In this document: positions 5,471-6,662 of the stretch, one piece after another
Layout: every line of letters starts with the position of its first letter
Numbering within the stretch: the stretch's first letter is position 1
NCBI GenBank assembly: GCA_030043815.1
Contig: JASHWX010000045.1
Location: forward strand, 1-6,662
Length of the DNA: 6,662 nt
Direction: 5' to 3'
Source of the DNA: Candidatus Rhabdochlamydia sp.
GTDB lineage: Bacteria; Chlamydiota; Chlamydiia; Chlamydiales; Rhabdochlamydiaceae
Notes under the pieces: model-generated
Seen by the model: the letters and a program-made list of their open reading frames with translations, nothing else
What the model was told of the DNA's origin: nothing
Databases searched by the model: none
Program-made: the position numbers and the translations under genes

Positions 5471-5899
5471 CTATTGTGGGAGGTATTCGATGAAGCAGCT
5501 GGGAGCGCTGTCGCCCACGCGAAAATCCTTTTTGATGATGCGGGTAAATCCGCCGTTGCGCGTCGCAAAGCGTTTGCCGAGCTCACCGAACAACTTGCCG
5601 ATGACTAAGCGGTCGGCGTTGTACGCATCTTTATCGCCTTTTTTCGCAGCGCGGGCTTCTTTTGAAGTGAGCGCGTTAAAGGAGATCATGAGGTCAGCGA
5701 CTGCGCGGCGACGGGAGCTAAGCGTGTTTTTCTTCGCCAAAGTAATCATGTGATCAGCATGGCGCCGAAGTTCTTTCGCTTTTCTTTCTGTGGTTTCGAT
5801 GCGCTCGTGCTCGATCAGCGCTTTTAGCATGTTGGCAATCATGCAGCGCCGGTGGCCAGCTGTTCTTCCAATTTTAAAGGTGTCCTTACCGTGTCTCAT
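5471..5899 (-). CDS. rplQ: 50S ribosomal protein L17
   Basis: A 142-residue component of the large ribosomal subunit. The N-terminal MRHGKDTFKIGRTAGHRR, the central EHERIETT (30-37), AKELRRHAD (41-49) and ITLAKK (52-57) segments, and the C-terminal RFATRNGGFTRI (110-121) and GDSAP (129-133), are diagnostic of L17. It is longer than E. coli L17 (127 residues) because of about 24 extra residues between ITLAK and KLFGEL (around 70-97). Chlamydial L17 is also about 141 residues as I recall, so this is probably a lineage feature. Its ATG overlaps the rpoA stop by four bases (ATGA), with AGGA eight bases upstream, so it is translationally coupled to rpoA. A terminator follows its stop. Confidence 0.98.
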   Translation of the reverse strand: MRHGKDTFKIGRTAGHRRCMIANMLKALIEHERIETTERKAKELRRHADHMITLAKKNTLSSRRRAVADLMISFNALTSKEARAAKKGDKDAYNADRLVIGKLFGELGKRFATRNGGFTRIIKKDFRVGDSAPSCFIEYLPQ

Positions 5900-6662
5900 A
5901 CTTGGGTTCCTGCTTTTTCACTGATGTAATCTTGGATGACTTGTTTCACGTTGTCGCGATGGATGCCGAACCTGGCCAAGTCCATGCCGAGCGATAGGCC
6001 CATTTCTTCCAACTTGGACTTGATCTCGTTTAAGGATTTCTTTCCAAAATTTCGGAATTTGAGCATTTCAGACTCTGGCATGATGACGAGTTCTGCGATG
6101 GTCTCGATATTGGCTCCCGCCAAGCAGTTCGTCGACCGTACAGAGAGTTCGATTTCATTGATCTTGAGTGCGAGTTTTGCCATGAGGGCATCGCGATCGG
6201 TGTTCATCTCGATCTCGCCCTGATCAAATGTCAAATTGTGGAATTTCAATTGATCAAAGACTTCGAGATGCAAAATGCCGATCTGCGTTGCAAACGAGAG
6301 GGCTTCTTCGGGCGTGATCCGCCCATCGGTCGTCACTTCTAAGATCAGACGGTCGAAGTCTGTATCTTGGCCGACGCGTGTATTTTCGACGTAGTAATTC
6401 ACGAGGCGCACAGGAGAAAAGGCGGAGTCGATGATGATCTCGTCGACGCCTTTTTCGCCGAACAGATGCCTCTCAGAGGGTACGTATCCGCGGCCGATTG
6501 CGACTTTGATGTCGATCTTGCGCATCATCGGCTTCGTGACGGTGAAGAGGGGAAGGTCTGGGTTGACGATGTCGAAATCAGATCCGCCCAAGAGATCTTT
6601 TAATGTCACGACATATTGCCCGCCATGCTTGTCCAACATGGTGCCAGTGATGTCTAACATTT
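5896..6662 (-). CDS. rpoA: DNA-directed RNA polymerase subunit alpha, 5'-truncated by the window
   Basis: The scaffold subunit of RNA polymerase: its N-terminal domain dimerises and binds beta/beta', and its C-terminal domain contacts UP elements and activators. The last 254 residues from an internal Met at 6660 are present; the frame continues past the window edge, so roughly the first third is missing. Counting from that Met, the N-domain segment DSAFSPVRLVNYYVENTRVGQDTDFD (79-104) is followed by a linker and a complete C-domain. VRSTNCL (174-180) keeps the DNA-contacting Arg (E. coli R265), and NFGKKSLNEIK (204-214) keeps the E. coli G296/K298/S299 equivalents. A basic, amphipathic tail of about 25 residues follows LGMD. 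It is co-transcribed with rplQ, as in the standard alpha operon. Confidence 0.98.
   Translation of the reverse strand, partial: MLDITGTMLDKHGGQYVVTLKDLLGGSDFDIVNPDLPLFTVTKPMMRKIDIKVAIGRGYVPSERHLFGEKGVDEIIIDSAFSPVRLVNYYVENTRVGQDTDFDRLILEVTTDGRITPEEALSFATQIGILHLEVFDQLKFHNLTFDQGEIEMNTDRDALMAKLALKINEIELSVRSTNCLAGANIETIAELVIMPESEMLKFRNFGKKSLNEIKSKLEEMGLSLGMDLARFGIHRDNVKQVIQDYISEKAGTQV

Overview
The window looks like a chromosomal segment of a member of the Chlamydiae, more likely an environmental or amoeba-associated lineage than a Chlamydiaceae pathogen. The basis is gene order. On the minus strand it reads rpoA, rplQ, gapA and then a protein with a conserved-looking N-terminus and an Arg/His-rich low-complexity remainder. 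From memory this is the order in Chlamydia trachomatis (CT507 rpoA, CT506 rplQ, CT505 gapA, CT504 hypothetical). The plus-strand genes on the left (a type IIIA P-type ATPase, a compact aldolase and a DinD-like fragment) are not ones I associate with Chlamydiaceae. The genus cannot be fixed from this window.

Layout. Positions 1-1607 (+) hold the C-terminal two thirds of a proton-pump-type P-type ATPase whose start lies outside the window. Its stop overlaps by four bases (ATGA) the start of a 247-residue DHDPS/N-acetylneuraminate lyase superfamily protein (1604-2347, +). After a short gap with a possible promoter comes a 165-residue DinD-like protein (2422-2919, +) that has only the N-terminal part of the family. 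It converges on a tRNA-Leu(UAA) gene (2932-3015, -), which has its own promoter. Next is a rho-independent terminator (3061-3096, -) that ends the gapA/hypothetical transcription unit (hypothetical 3107-3937, gapA 3953-5005, both -). Between gapA and rplQ is a 465-base gene-free interval holding a highly structured element (5040-5394) with long terminal inverted repeats and two internal palindromic arms. It is followed by the terminator of the ribosomal/RNA polymerase operon (5427-5459, -). rplQ (5471-5899) and the partial rpoA (5896-6662) overlap by four bases.

How it works together. rpoA and rplQ are the downstream end of the classic ribosomal-protein/RNA polymerase alpha operon. gapA (glycolysis) and the hypothetical gene form a separate unit whose promoter, as far as I can see, may come from the inserted element. 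The ATPase and aldolase are probably translationally coupled. The most unusual object is the 355-base nested-palindrome element between rplQ and gapA. It behaves on paper like a MITE or structured intergenic repeat, and its central arm carries a mirror-image pair of outward promoter-like sequences, one aimed at gapA.
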